Source of the DNA: Kitasatospora sp. A2-31
GTDB lineage: Bacteria; Actinomycetota; Actinomycetes; Streptomycetales; Streptomycetaceae
Reading direction: 5' to 3'
DNA: 64,000 bases
NCBI RefSeq assembly: GCF_022288725.1
Contig: NZ_JAKNTA010000002.1
Span: 532,404-596,403 of the forward strand
Below, in pieces: positions 52,062 through 60,580 of this stretch. Below the pieces are notes generated by a model that was not told the DNA's origin, made no database searches, and saw only the letters and a program-made list of their open reading frames with translations. The position numbers were made by a program, and so were the translations under genes. Position 1 is the stretch's first letter. Every line of letters begins with the position of its first letter.

Positions 52062-52104
52062 CCTCGAATTCGCCTCGGTGCCGGGGCCCCCGCGGGAGCT
52101 GTGA

Positions 52105-52953
52105 TCACTTGTCGACGGCGTCGGTCACGTGGTTCCAGGTGTCCAGGTCCGCGGTGCGGGCTTCGAGGGCGGTGCGCATGCCCGCGGCGCTGGAGGTGCC
52201 GAGGGCCAGGCGCAGCGGGGGGTTGGGACTGTCGATCGCGGTCCGGATGCCTTCGGCGATCCGGGCTGCGGAGGAGAACGCGGATGCGGGCAGCTCTCCG
52301 ATGCCCTTCTGGACCTCGCGGACGGTCCCGTCGTAGTCGTCGAGGCCGGCGGCGACGTCGAGGTTGGACAGGAAGGGGGTGGCGGTCATCCCGGGCTGGA
52401 TGATCGTGACCTTGATGCCCAGCGGTGCGACCTCGGCCGCCAGTGCGTCCGACAGTCCCTCGACCGCGTACTTGGTCGCCGCCAGCAGTCCCACGCCGGG
52501 GTGGGCGGACTGTCCGTAGACGGACGAGCCCTGGAGGACGTGCCCGGACCGCTGGGAGCGGAGTACCGGCAGCGTCGCGCGGAGCACGTTGAGCACTCCG
52601 AAGACGTTGGTGTCGAACACGGCGCGGGCCTGCGCGTCCGAGGCCTCCTCGACGGCTCCGAAGAGTCCGTAGCCGGCGTTGTTCGCCACCACGTCGATGC
52701 GGCCGAACCGCGCGAGCGTGCGCTCCACCGCCTCCTGGACGGCCTGCTCGTCACGCACGTCGGCGGGGACGAGGAGCAGGCGGTCGCCGTGAGCTCCGGT
52801 CAGCTCCTCCAGGGGAGCGGTGTCGCGGGCGATCGCCGAGACGGCGTCGCCGTTCTCCAGGGCCTGGAGGGTCAGTTCACGGCCGATGCCGGAGGTCGCG
52901 CCGGTGATGAGCCAGGTGCGGGGGCTGGCCCCCTGGGGGAAGGTTCCATTCAT
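52105..52953 (-). CDS. SDR-family protein lacking the catalytic Tyr (282 aa)
   Basis: ATG 52953. The Rossmann motif GATSGIGRE, the NNAGYG motif and the typical VLQGSSVYGQ segment are present, but the YxxxK motif reads LAATK (GLLAATKYAVEGLSDALA): Leu replaces the catalytic Tyr while Lys is kept. All surrounding residues are conserved, so the gene is intact but probably not a standard oxidoreductase. It is divergent from a CGNR regulator; the gap has CTCGT-A-ACGAG (52975-52985) and inverted TAAGCCG/CGGCTTA arms. Confidence 0.85.
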   Translation of the reverse strand: MNGTFPQGASPRTWLITGATSGIGRELTLQALENGDAVSAIARDTAPLEELTGAHGDRLLLVPADVRDEQAVQEAVERTLARFGRIDVVANNAGYGLFGAVEEASDAQARAVFDTNVFGVLNVLRATLPVLRSQRSGHVLQGSSVYGQSAHPGVGLLAATKYAVEGLSDALAAEVAPLGIKVTIIQPGMTATPFLSNLDVAAGLDDYDGTVREVQKGIGELPASAFSSAARIAEGIRTAIDSPNPPLRLALGTSSAAGMRTALEARTADLDTWNHVTDAVDK

Positions 52954-52963
52954 GTTGCGACCA

Positions 52964-53026
52964 TAAGCCGTTAGCTCGTAACGAGTCAAGCGGGCTCCGG
53001 CGACGCGTTGCTTGTTACACGGCTTA
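52964..53026. promoter_or_regulatory. Operator candidates in the SDR/CGNR divergent gap
   Basis: TAAGCCG (52964-52970) and CGGCTTA (53020-53026) are inverted arms enclosing the dyad CTCGT-A-ACGAG (52975-52985). They lie between the two starts, as expected for autoregulation by the CGNR protein. Confidence 0.4.
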
Positions 53027-53057
53027 GTGCCTCTTTCGGCTGCTGTAGGATGGGGCG

Positions 53058-53669
53058 ATGAGCAGTGCTGCAGCCGGATCTGCGAAACCCAGCCCGCGTA
53101 CCGTCGTGCCGATGGTGGAGACCGTGCTCGCGTTCGTGAACACGCGCGCGGACGGAGGCGGCCGGCAGGAGCTGTTCGGGGACGGGCACGCGTTCGCGGC
53201 GTGGCTCGCGGAGCGCGACGAGTTCGGTGGCGAGACGGTGGCGACCGACGCCGATGCGGCGGCCGCCCGCGAACTGCGGGACGCCCTGGTGACCCTGCTG
53301 CTGGCGCACTCCGGGGACGAGGAGAGCCAGGGCGAGCCGCTCCGGCACGCCGAGCAGCACCTGCGGCGCGCAGGTGCGCTCTACCCGCTGGCGACGGTGG
53401 TCACGGCCGGTGGTGTCGAGCTGGCGTCGCCGCAGACCGGGGTGCCGCGTGTGTTCGGGACCGTGCTGGCCGCGGTGACGACCTTCGCGCAGACCGGTGA
53501 CTGGGGGCGCATCAAGGCGTGCCGCAACCCCCCGTGCCATTTCGGCTTCTTCGACCGCACCCGCAACGGGTCGGGGCTCTACTGCAGTACCGGCTGCGGT
53601 TCACAGGTGTCCATGCGCAACTACCGCCGGCGGCAGCGCCGCGAGAGCGACGCACCCTCGGAGGCGTGA
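53058..53669 (+). CDS. CGNR zinc-finger (ABATE-domain) regulator with CGSQ variant (203 aa)
   Basis: ATG 53058 follows AGGATGGGG. The N-terminal ABATE domain (VETVLAFVNTRADGGGRQEL ... LRDALVTLLLAHSG) is a proposed ligand-binding stress domain. The C-terminal zinc finger has CRNPPCHFGFFDRTRNGSGL, then YCSTGCGSQVSMRNYRRRQ: all four Cys are kept but the CGNR tetrad is CGSQ. Such proteins are DNA-binding regulators. It is divergent from the SDR gene, probably its target. Confidence 0.87.
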   Translation: MSSAAAGSAKPSPRTVVPMVETVLAFVNTRADGGGRQELFGDGHAFAAWLAERDEFGGETVATDADAAAARELRDALVTLLLAHSGDEESQGEPLRHAEQHLRRAGALYPLATVVTAGGVELASPQTGVPRVFGTVLAAVTTFAQTGDWGRIKACRNPPCHFGFFDRTRNGSGLYCSTGCGSQVSMRNYRRRQRRESDAPSEA

Positions 53670-53772
53670 GGCCGCGGCGCCACGGGTGGCCGCTTCGTCG
53701 TCAATGCCACCCGCGCCCGCCGCCCCGGTCCGAGGCCGGCGACCCGCCGGAAGGGCTGCGTCCGGGGGTGGC

Positions 53773-54594
53773 TCAGCTCGTCGGGACGACGACGACGGGG
53801 CACTCGGCGTGCTGGACGACGGCCTGGCTGGTGGAGCCGAGGCGGCCGAGCGGGCCGCGGGGGCTGCCGTGACGGCCGACGACGAGAAGGGTGCGGCCGG
53901 ACGAGGCGGACACCAGCTCCCTGGCCGGGCTGGAGCGGGCGAGGGTCGTGCTCACGGAGACGTCCGGGAAGCGCTCCCGCCAGCCCGCCAGCACCTCGGC
54001 GAGCATCCGTTTGTGCTCGGCCTCGATGTGCGACTCCTCGTACACCACGGGGACTTCGTGGCCGGGGCCCATCAGGAGCGGATAGGCCCAGGCGTGGACG
54101 ACGTACAGCGGGAGCGCCAGCCGCCGGGCCGCCAGGAAGGCGTACGCGAGCACCGGTTCCTCGTGCTCCTCGCCCTCGACGCCGACCACGACGGCGGGAT
54201 CGGCCGCCGGCTCGGCGGTGCGGACCACGACGACCGGGCAGCGTGCCTGGGCGGCCAGATGGAGGGTGGTCGAGCCGAGGAGGAGCTTGGGGAATCCGCC
54301 CGAGCCGCGGGCGCCGACGACCAGCAGCGTCGCCTGCTCGGCCGCCGCGGCCAGGACTTCGCGCGGCTTGCCGTCCACGAGGTCGGCGGTGACCAGGAGC
54401 CTCGGGTGCAGGGCGGCGACCCGGGCGCGCTCGACGGCCAGCAGGGCTCCGTCCTCCTCCCGGCCGGAGGGCAGTTCGGGGGCGCGCACCAGGCGCAGCG
54501 TGAGCTGCCGGCGCACTGCCTCCTCGGCGGCCCAGTCGAGGGCGGCCTCGCTCGGCTCCGATGCGTCGATCCCCACGGTGACGGGTCCGTTCAA
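53773..54594 (-). CDS. Universal stress protein, tandem UspA domains (273 aa)
   Basis: TTG 54594 is preferred because GGAGG lies 7 bases upstream. Two UspA domains: GPVTVGIDASEPSEAALDWA ... LVVGARGSGGFPKLLLGSTT and AVVVGVEGEEHEEPVLAYAF ... LVVGRHGSPRGPLGRLGSTS. Both keep the G-x2-G-x9-G-S ATP-binding motif. It is convergent-side neighbour of the DevR-like gene; such proteins are standard members of DosR/OsdR dormancy regulons. Confidence 0.9.
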   Translation of the reverse strand: MNGPVTVGIDASEPSEAALDWAAEEAVRRQLTLRLVRAPELPSGREEDGALLAVERARVAALHPRLLVTADLVDGKPREVLAAAAEQATLLVVGARGSGGFPKLLLGSTTLHLAAQARCPVVVVRTAEPAADPAVVVGVEGEEHEEPVLAYAFLAARRLALPLYVVHAWAYPLLMGPGHEVPVVYEESHIEAEHKRMLAEVLAGWRERFPDVSVSTTLARSSPARELVSASSGRTLLVVGRHGSPRGPLGRLGSTSQAVVQHAECPVVVVPTS

Positions 54595-54798
54595 GGCGCA
54601 TCCTCCAGTTCGCGGCGCAGCGCCGGTCGGCCGGTGGGTCCAGGCTATGCCCGCTCCCGGTACGCCGCCGGTCGGCGGGCACGGGCCGACCCGCCGGGCG
54701 CGGCCCGCACCGGCGCCCCGGCGGCGTCGCCGGTGCGGCCGACCGGCCCGGCGCGGAGAATCGGTGGGGTGACCGGCCCGGCGACCCAGGGAGCAGAG

Positions 54799-55491
54799 AT
54801 GGACGCGAGCGACCCGGCGACGGGGGACCGGCCGGTGCGGGTGTTCCTGCTGGACGACCACGAGGTGGTCCGGCGCGGGGTGCGGGACCTGCTGGAGGCG
54901 GAGCCCGACATCGAGGTCGCGGGTGAGGCGGCCACCTGCGCGCAGGCACTGGCCCGCGTCCCGGCGCTGCGGCCGGACGTCGCGATCCTCGACGTGCGGC
55001 TGCCGGACGGCGACGGGGTCACCGTCTGCCGGGAGCTCCGGGACCGGCTGCCCGGGCTGGCCTGCCTGATGCTGACCTCGTTCGACGACGACGACGCCCT
55101 GCTCGACGCGATCATGGCCGGTGCGGCCGGGTACGTGCTGAAGCAGGTCAAGGGCGCCGACCTGGTGAGCGCGGTACGCACCGTGGCGTCCGGGCAGTCC
55201 ATGCTCGACCCGGCGACCACCCGCAAGCTGATGGAGAGCCTGCGCCACCACGAGGAGAGCGAGACGGAGGCCGCGCTCGCCCAGCTGACCCCGCGCGAGC
55301 GGGAGATCCTGGCCCTGGTGGGGGAGGGCAAGACCAACCGGCAGATCGGCCAGGAGCTCTACCTCGCCGAGAAGACGGTCAAGAACCACGTCTCGCGGCT
55401 GCTCGCCAAGCTCGGCGTGGAGCGCCGTCTCCAGGCGGCCGTCCTCGCCGCGCACGCCGACCCGGAGCAGCACCGCCACCACCCGCACTGA
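54799..55491 (+). CDS. NarL/DevR-type response regulator (230 aa)
   Basis: ATG 54799 follows AGGGAG. Receiver domain RVFLLDDHEVVRRGVRDLLE with phospho-acceptor Asp65 in ILDVRLPDGDGV and Lys in GYVLKQVKGADL; LuxR-type helix-turn-helix LTPREREILALVGEGKTNRQ, then LYLAEKTVKNHVSRLLAKLG. The sequence is close to DevR/DosR and to streptomycete OsdR. The cognate DevS-like kinase is at 56745-58505 and target-type genes surround it. Confidence 0.92.
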   Translation: MDASDPATGDRPVRVFLLDDHEVVRRGVRDLLEAEPDIEVAGEAATCAQALARVPALRPDVAILDVRLPDGDGVTVCRELRDRLPGLACLMLTSFDDDDALLDAIMAGAAGYVLKQVKGADLVSAVRTVASGQSMLDPATTRKLMESLRHHEESETEAALAQLTPREREILALVGEGKTNRQIGQELYLAEKTVKNHVSRLLAKLGVERRLQAAVLAAHADPEQHRHHPH

Positions 55492-55693
55492 GCGGTGGTG
55501 CCCGTACGGAGCCCCGGGTGGACGGCGGAGCGGCACGGTACCCATCGGGCCGGTGGATTGAGCCGAACGGCCCATGCGGTGCCCCCGGCCCCGGCCGCAC
55601 GGTGGTGGTGGGGGACACGCCCCGCAAGCCCGGCCGAGGAGACCGAGACGCCGCAGACGCCGCGGACGCCGATCCGCAGATCAGGAGACGGTC

Positions 55694-56677
55694 ATGTCCA
55701 CCCTCGCCCTCGACGCCGCCGCGTTGGAGAAGCTGGTCTCCGCGGCGGTCGCCGCCCCCTCGATCCACAACAGCCAGCCCTGGCACTTCAGGCTCCGGCC
55801 GGAGACCTCGACCCTGGAGGTCCGCGCCGCCCGCGAGCGGGCCGTCCCGGCCGCCGACCCGCAGGGGCGGGCCATGCACATCTCGGTCGGTGCGGCCGTG
55901 CTGAACCTGTGTGTCGCCGCCCGCCACCTCGGCTGGGCACCGCAGGTGCGGCTGCTTCCCGACCCGGCCGAACCGGACCTCTTCGCCGCCGTCGAGCTGG
56001 ACGCCTCCGCCCCGGCCCGAGCCCCCGGTACCGACGACCTGTACGAGGCGATCTGGCACCGCCACAGCATCCGCACCCCGTTCACCGGAGAACCCGTCCC
56101 GGCGGCGGTCCTGGACGAGCTGGTGACCGCCGCCCGTACGGAGGACGCGGCACTGGTCCTTCCCGACCAGGAGGAGACCGCCCGGCTGCTGGAGATCACC
56201 GCCGAGGCCGAGCGGCGCAACACCACCGACGCCGCCGCGCTGGACGAGAGCCGCCGCTGGGTCCACGGCGGTGACCTGCCGCCCTACGGCATCCCGTCCC
56301 GCGCGCTGGGCCCGCAGGACCGCACCGGGCAGGTGCCGATGCGCGACTTCGCCGCGATCCGGGCCACCGAGCACCGGGCCCCCGCCACCTTCGAGCGCGA
56401 GCCCCGGATCGCCGTCCTCTCCACCGCGCACGACGGGCCCGTGGACTGGCTGCGTGCCGGGACCGCCCTGGAACACGTCCTGCTCGCCGCCACCGTCCAC
56501 GGCGTCCGGGCCTCGCTGCTGCACCAGGCGATGGAGTGGCCGTACCTGCGCTGGGCCACCCGAGAGCCGCACCAGCGGCCGGGCCACGTCCAGATGCTGA
56601 TGCGTCTCGGCTACGGCCCGGAGGGCGCCGCCACGCCCCGCCTCGCGCCCCGGGACGTGCTGGATCCGGAGGGATAA
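55694..56677 (+). CDS. Acg-type nitroreductase-family protein (327 aa)
   Basis: ATG 55694 follows AGGAGACGG. The N-terminus AVAAPSIHNSQPWHFRL is the flavin-binding start of the Acg/Rv3131 family; later WHRHSIRTPFTGEPV and GVRASLLHQAMEWPYLRW. In mycobacteria these are DosR-controlled and some bind flavin while lacking ordinary activity, serving as flavin stores. The neighbouring DevR-like regulator supports the same control. Confidence 0.87.
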   Translation: MSTLALDAAALEKLVSAAVAAPSIHNSQPWHFRLRPETSTLEVRAARERAVPAADPQGRAMHISVGAAVLNLCVAARHLGWAPQVRLLPDPAEPDLFAAVELDASAPARAPGTDDLYEAIWHRHSIRTPFTGEPVPAAVLDELVTAARTEDAALVLPDQEETARLLEITAEAERRNTTDAAALDESRRWVHGGDLPPYGIPSRALGPQDRTGQVPMRDFAAIRATEHRAPATFEREPRIAVLSTAHDGPVDWLRAGTALEHVLLAATVHGVRASLLHQAMEWPYLRWATREPHQRPGHVQMLMRLGYGPEGAATPRLAPRDVLDPEG

Positions 56678-56728
56678 CGAGCGCCGAGGGGTAGCGAGCG
56701 CCGAGGGGTAGGGAGCGCCGAGGGCCGG
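56678..56728. repeat. Three 17-bp tandem repeats at a convergent junction
   Basis: CGAGCGCCGAGGGGTAG at 56678-56694 and 56695-56711 is identical; a third, diverged copy runs to 56728. It fills the gap between the ends of the nitroreductase and kinase genes. Confidence 0.8.
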
Positions 56729-56744
56729 CGCGGCCTCGGCCGGC

Positions 56745-58505
56745 TCAGCCGGCCGGCAGCGGGACCCGCCACAGGAGGTCGGTGCCGCCCTCGGGACGGC
56801 GGCGGGCGGTGAAGGTGCCGCCGAGGGCGGCGGCCCGGTCGGCCAGGTTGGCGAGGCCGCTGCGCCGGCCGCCGGCGGGGAGGCCGACGCCGTCGTCCGT
56901 CACGGTGAGCGACAGCTCCGACCCCGCGGCGATCGTCACCGCGACCGAGCGGGCACGGGCGTGCCGGGCGGCGTTGGAGAGCGCCTCCTCCAGCACGGCG
57001 ATCGCGGCGTCGGCGGTCTCGGCGGGCACGGTGGCGTCGAGCAGGCCGGACATCCGGAGGGAGGGGGTGAAGCCGAGCGTCCGCGAGGCCCGCTCGACCA
57101 CCTCGACCACCCGGGTGCGCAGCCCCGTGGCGGCCGGGCCGGTCTCCCGCAGGCGCAGGCCGAAGATGGTGGCGCGGATCGTCTTGGCCGTGTCGTCCAG
57201 GTCGTCGATGGCCCGCAGCACCCGGTCGGAGGCCTCCGGGTGCTCGATGAAGCGGGTGGCGCCCTGGAGGGTCATGCCGGTGGCGAAGAGCCGCTGGATC
57301 GCCAGGTCGTGGAGGTCGCGGGCGATCCGGTCGCGCTCCTGCAGCAGTGCCACCCGCTCGGAGTCGCGGCGTCGTTCGGCGAGCTCCATGGCCACCGCCG
57401 CCTGGCCGGCGAAGCCCAGCAGGGGAGCCGACTCGTCCTCGCCGAACAGTGCGGCGCCGGCCGCCCGGGCCAGCATCAGCACGCCGCGTACCCCGTGCTC
57501 GGGGGTGCCGATGGGCACCGCGACGGCCGGGCCGAGGCCCTCCCAGCGGGGTGGACCGGCGGTGATCCTGGGATCCTTGCGGACATCGGTGCTGACCACG
57601 AGCCCGCCGGCGCGCACGGCGGCGCCGACGAAGGACCCGTCCACGGGGACGACCAGGCCGCGGTGCTGCTGCTCGCCGAGACCGGAGGCGATCCGCACCT
57701 CCAGCTCCTCGGTCTCCGGGAGCGGGAGGGCGACCACCGCCAGATCCGCGCCAGCGACCTCGGCCGCCCGAGCCACCAGCAGGTCGAGGACGTCCTGCTC
57801 CGCCTGCCCCGACAGCAGTCCGTTGGTGACCTCCGCGCTGGCCTGCAGCCACCGCTCGCGCAGCCGCGCCCGCGCGTACAGGCGGGCGTTGTCGATGGCG
57901 ACCCCGGCGGCGACGGCGAGGGTGGCGAGCACCGCCTCGTCCTCGGCGTCGAACTCGCCGCCGCCCCGCTTCTCGGTGAGGTAGAGATTGCCGAACACCC
58001 TCTCCCGGACGCGGATCGGCACCCCCAGGAAGGAGCGCATCGGCGGGTGGTGGGCCGGGAAGCCGTAGGAGGCGGGGTGGTCGGAGATCCGCGCCAGCCG
58101 CAGCGGCTCCGGGCGGCGGATCAGCTCGCCCAGCACCCCGTGCCCGGACGGCAGGGACCCGATCATCCGGACCTGGTCCGCGGAGACCCCGACCGGGATG
58201 AACTGGGAGAGCCGCTGGTCATCGCCGATCACGCCGAGCGCGCCGAACTGGGCGTCCACCAGGGCCACCGCCGCCTCGACGATGTGGCGCAGCGCCTGTT
58301 CGAGCTCCAGGTCGCGCCCGACCGCCAGCACCGCCTCCAACAGGCTGTGCACCCGGTCGCGGGTGCCCCGGGCCGCGTCCAGCCGGGCCTGGAGCTCGTC
58401 CAGCAGTTCGTCGAGCCGCAGCTTCGGGACGGGGGCGGGGCTCTCCGGACCTTCCGGCCGCTCCGGCCGCTCCGGCTGCTCCGGACGCTGCGCTGTGCTG
58501 TCCAA
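56745..58505 (-). CDS. DevS/OsdK-like GAF sensor histidine kinase (586 aa)
   Basis: TTG 58505 with GGAGGG five bases upstream is the best start. Two GAF domains (about 55-195 and 225-370) follow a coiled-coil N-terminus; the first (FGALGVIGDDQRLSQFIPVG; LGVPIRVRERVFGNLYLTEK) matches the haem-binding GAF of DevS/DosT. His399 lies in RDRIARDLHDLAIQRLF, the HisKA_3 motif. The ATPase domain has NAARHA, VTDDGVGLP and SGLANLADRA. It should phosphorylate the DevR-like regulator upon hypoxia, NO or redox change. Confidence 0.92.
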   Translation of the reverse strand: MDSTAQRPEQPERPERPEGPESPAPVPKLRLDELLDELQARLDAARGTRDRVHSLLEAVLAVGRDLELEQALRHIVEAAVALVDAQFGALGVIGDDQRLSQFIPVGVSADQVRMIGSLPSGHGVLGELIRRPEPLRLARISDHPASYGFPAHHPPMRSFLGVPIRVRERVFGNLYLTEKRGGGEFDAEDEAVLATLAVAAGVAIDNARLYARARLRERWLQASAEVTNGLLSGQAEQDVLDLLVARAAEVAGADLAVVALPLPETEELEVRIASGLGEQQHRGLVVPVDGSFVGAAVRAGGLVVSTDVRKDPRITAGPPRWEGLGPAVAVPIGTPEHGVRGVLMLARAAGAALFGEDESAPLLGFAGQAAVAMELAERRRDSERVALLQERDRIARDLHDLAIQRLFATGMTLQGATRFIEHPEASDRVLRAIDDLDDTAKTIRATIFGLRLRETGPAATGLRTRVVEVVERASRTLGFTPSLRMSGLLDATVPAETADAAIAVLEEALSNAARHARARSVAVTIAAGSELSLTVTDDGVGLPAGGRRSGLANLADRAAALGGTFTARRRPEGGTDLLWRVPLPAG

Positions 58506-58880
58506 GGGAACCCTCCGCGGCTCGCCCGACGCCACTGGACGGACCGCCGCCGACGCGTCCGGCCGGTCGTGGACCGGCCCGCCGAAGGACGTGCCTGCCA
58601 CCGGCGTGCCCGCCACTGACCAGCCTAGGGACCAGCGGCCCGCGGCGCCGGGCGGGCGTCGGCGCCACGATGGGCCGACCGGCGCAGGCCGGGGGCCGCG
58701 CGGCCCTGGTGGGGCCCGCCACCCGGCGGAACGCTGGAAGGGCAGGTCGAACCGGACCTCCAGCTTCCGGTATCGCCGCCCGCCGCCCGGGAGGCGCGTC
58801 CGGGAGGCGCTCGCCGGATGTCCGGGAGAGGCTTGCGGGGCGTCTGCGACGCGCCGGAGCGGCACCCGCGTGACCGCCCC

Positions 58881-58928
58881 GCACCACCCACGCGGCCGGT
58901 GCCCGCACCACCCACGCGGCCGGTGCCC
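58881..58928. repeat. Perfect 24-bp tandem duplication upstream of the alcohol dehydrogenase fragment
   Basis: 58881-58904 and 58905-58928 are identical and directly adjacent, ending 29 bases before the ADH start. They lie in the 452-base divergent gap above the DevS-like kinase. GGGCCGACCGGCG at 58672-58684 in the same gap could be part of a DevR/OsdR-type site. No gene is supported in the gap. Confidence 0.7.
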
Positions 58929-58957
58929 CCGAGGTGCCCGAGAGGAGTGAGCAGGTC

Positions 58958-59257
58958 ATGAAGGCACTGACGTACCACGGACCGGCCCGCCGCGCCTGGG
59001 GCGAGGTCCCCGACCCGGCCGTCCGTGACCCGCAGGACGCCGTCGTCCGGGTGGACGCGGTGACCGTCTGCGGCACCGACCTGCACATCCTCAAGGGCGA
59101 CGTCCCCGAGGTCGCCGAGGGCCGGATCCTCGGCCACGAGGCCGTCGGCACGGTCACCGGGACCGGACCGGGCGTCCGCACCGTCCGTACCGGCGACCGC
59201 GTCCTGACTGGCCGGCCGGCGACCGCGGGCACCGGCCATCCGAGGAGCAGAGGATGA
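58958..59257 (+). pseudogene. Truncated zinc-dependent alcohol dehydrogenase (N-terminal 85 residues)
   Basis: ATG 58958 follows GAGGAG. The first 85 residues are a normal MDR/zinc-ADH start: KALTYHGPARRAWGEVPDPA, the zinc-ligand VTVCGTDLHILKG and GHEAVGTV. After VRTGDRVL the sequence jumps to an unrelated Gly/Pro-rich tail and a stop, so the catalytic remainder (about 260 residues, including the nucleotide-binding domain) is deleted. The deletion ends exactly at the next gene, which overlaps by ATGA. Translation may persist as a coupled leader. Confidence 0.8.
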
Positions 59258-59925
59258 ACACCCCAGACCCCCAAGCCGTCGAGCGGGCCGATCCGGCCGC
59301 CGTCGCCCGCCGCGTCCGCGAGCGCCGCGACCAACTCGGTCTGACGGACGAGATGCTGGCCTACCAGGCCGCCATGGCACCCCGCTACCTGCGGCACCTC
59401 CTGGACGTCGGTCCGGTGTTCGACCCCGCCGGGTTCGTCCGGATCGCCGCCGCGCTCCGGATGACCTGGTCCGACCTGATCGAAGGCCGCGCCGACGCCC
59501 CACCGGGGCAGGGCGACCCCGGCCCGCGACCGCTGCTCCTGCACCTGACCGAGCCCGAGTGCTGGGATCTGATCGGTACCCACGGCATCGGCCGGGTCGG
59601 CCTGCCCGTCCAGCCCGCGCCGGCCGTCTTCCCGGTCAACTACGCGGTGGACGCCGGGACGATCGTCTACCGCACGTCCGCCCGCGGAGCCGCGGCGCCG
59701 CCCGACGGTTCGCCGGTCTCCTTCCAGGTGGACCACATCGACGACCGGATGAGCCAGGGCTGGAGCGTGCTGGTCCTCGGCGAGGCCCACCACGTCGAGG
59801 ACCCCGACGAGCAGGAGCGGCTCTCGCTGCTGCCCGGCACCACCCCGTGGGCGGGCGGCGGCCGCGCCCAGTGGGTGCGGATCCGCCCGGACGAGGTCAC
59901 CGGCCGCCGCATCGGCAGCGGATGA
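59254..59925 (+). CDS. HTH-fused pyridoxamine-5'-phosphate-oxidase-like flavoprotein (223 aa)
   Basis: ATG 59254 overlaps the ADH stop (ATGA). Residues 12-75 form an Xre-type helix-turn-helix (VARRVRERRDQLGLTDEMLA; AMAPRYLRHLLD). From ~92 a PNPOx split barrel follows (CWDLIGTHGIGRVGLPVQPA; FPVNYAVDAGTIVYRTSARG; VSFQVDHIDDRMSQGWSVLV), the flavin/F420-binding fold. Such fusions occur in DosR/OsdR-type regulons of actinomycetes, in agreement with the neighbours. Confidence 0.87.
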   Translation: MNTPDPQAVERADPAAVARRVRERRDQLGLTDEMLAYQAAMAPRYLRHLLDVGPVFDPAGFVRIAAALRMTWSDLIEGRADAPPGQGDPGPRPLLLHLTEPECWDLIGTHGIGRVGLPVQPAPAVFPVNYAVDAGTIVYRTSARGAAAPPDGSPVSFQVDHIDDRMSQGWSVLVLGEAHHVEDPDEQERLSLLPGTTPWAGGGRAQWVRIRPDEVTGRRIGSG

Positions 59926-59964
59926 ACCGGCCCGCGCCCCGCGGTGGTTCGCGGACCCGGGCGT

Positions 59965-60309
59965 TCAGGCCCGGCTCCGGCGGGTGCGCAGGCTCTGTCG
60001 TGCGCGGGTGATGCCGTAGCCGAGCAGCCAGGGCAGGAGCGTGAGCGCGCCGACATAGAAGCCGAGGTAGCCGAGGAAGTCGCCCCACCAGGTCGGCTCG
60101 TCCCAGGTGTCCGGGGGCAGGATCGCGTTGGTGGCCGAGACCGCGACCGGTTCCGCGGGGAGCAGCAGCGACCAGAGCCGCGGCCGCCACCCCGGCCGGC
60201 GGGCGCACCACGCACCCGTGGCGGCCATCGCGAAGGGGCCGAGCGGCACCCACAGCAACACCGGGACGAAGAGCAGCACCAGCCATTCGTCCGAGTACCC
60301 GAACATCAT
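59965..60309 (-). CDS. Small membrane protein (114 aa)
   Basis: ATG 60309 follows GGGGGGAA. Hydrophobic segments are EWLVLLFVPVLLWVPLGPFA, LWSLLLPAEPVAVSA (weak) and FLGYLGFYVGALTLLPWLLG, giving two or three spans with a basic C-terminus (RARQSLRTRRSRA). The family is not recognised. It is divergent from the APC permease gene. Confidence 0.6.
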   Translation of the reverse strand: MMFGYSDEWLVLLFVPVLLWVPLGPFAMAATGAWCARRPGWRPRLWSLLLPAEPVAVSATNAILPPDTWDEPTWWGDFLGYLGFYVGALTLLPWLLGYGITRARQSLRTRRSRA

Positions 60310-60502
60310 CGGCGTTCCCCCCAGCCTTCCCGACCGTTTCCGGCGTCCTCCCCGCGGCACGGCCGGTGCAACCGCCCGCCGCCGCCCGCGAACACCCTCC
60401 CACGAGCCGTCGACACCCGACCCGGCGGCCGCCTGCCAGGCCCGGCCGCGGGTCCGCCGGCCGGTGGCCGGGGGCCTCTCGGCCGCACTCCCGCGCAGCC
60501 TC

Positions 60503-60530
60503 TTGACGTAATTAGTAACGATCCTTAACT
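60503..60530 (+). promoter_or_regulatory. AT-rich promoter region of the APC permease
   Basis: TTGACG (60503-60508), a 16-bp spacer containing TAATTAGTAACGATCC and TTAACT (60525-60530) form a sigma70-like promoter 50 bases above the GTG. The AT-rich spacer stands out from the flanks and may include an operator. Confidence 0.45.
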
Positions 60531-60580
60531 TGATCCCGCGTCCTTCCTCTCCGGCCTGTCCCCCACCTCTGGAGCCACCC

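Noticed and set aside
54595..54601. ATG 54601 as start of the universal stress protein
   Set aside because: It is in another frame; TTG 54594 is in frame with a GGAGG at the right distance.
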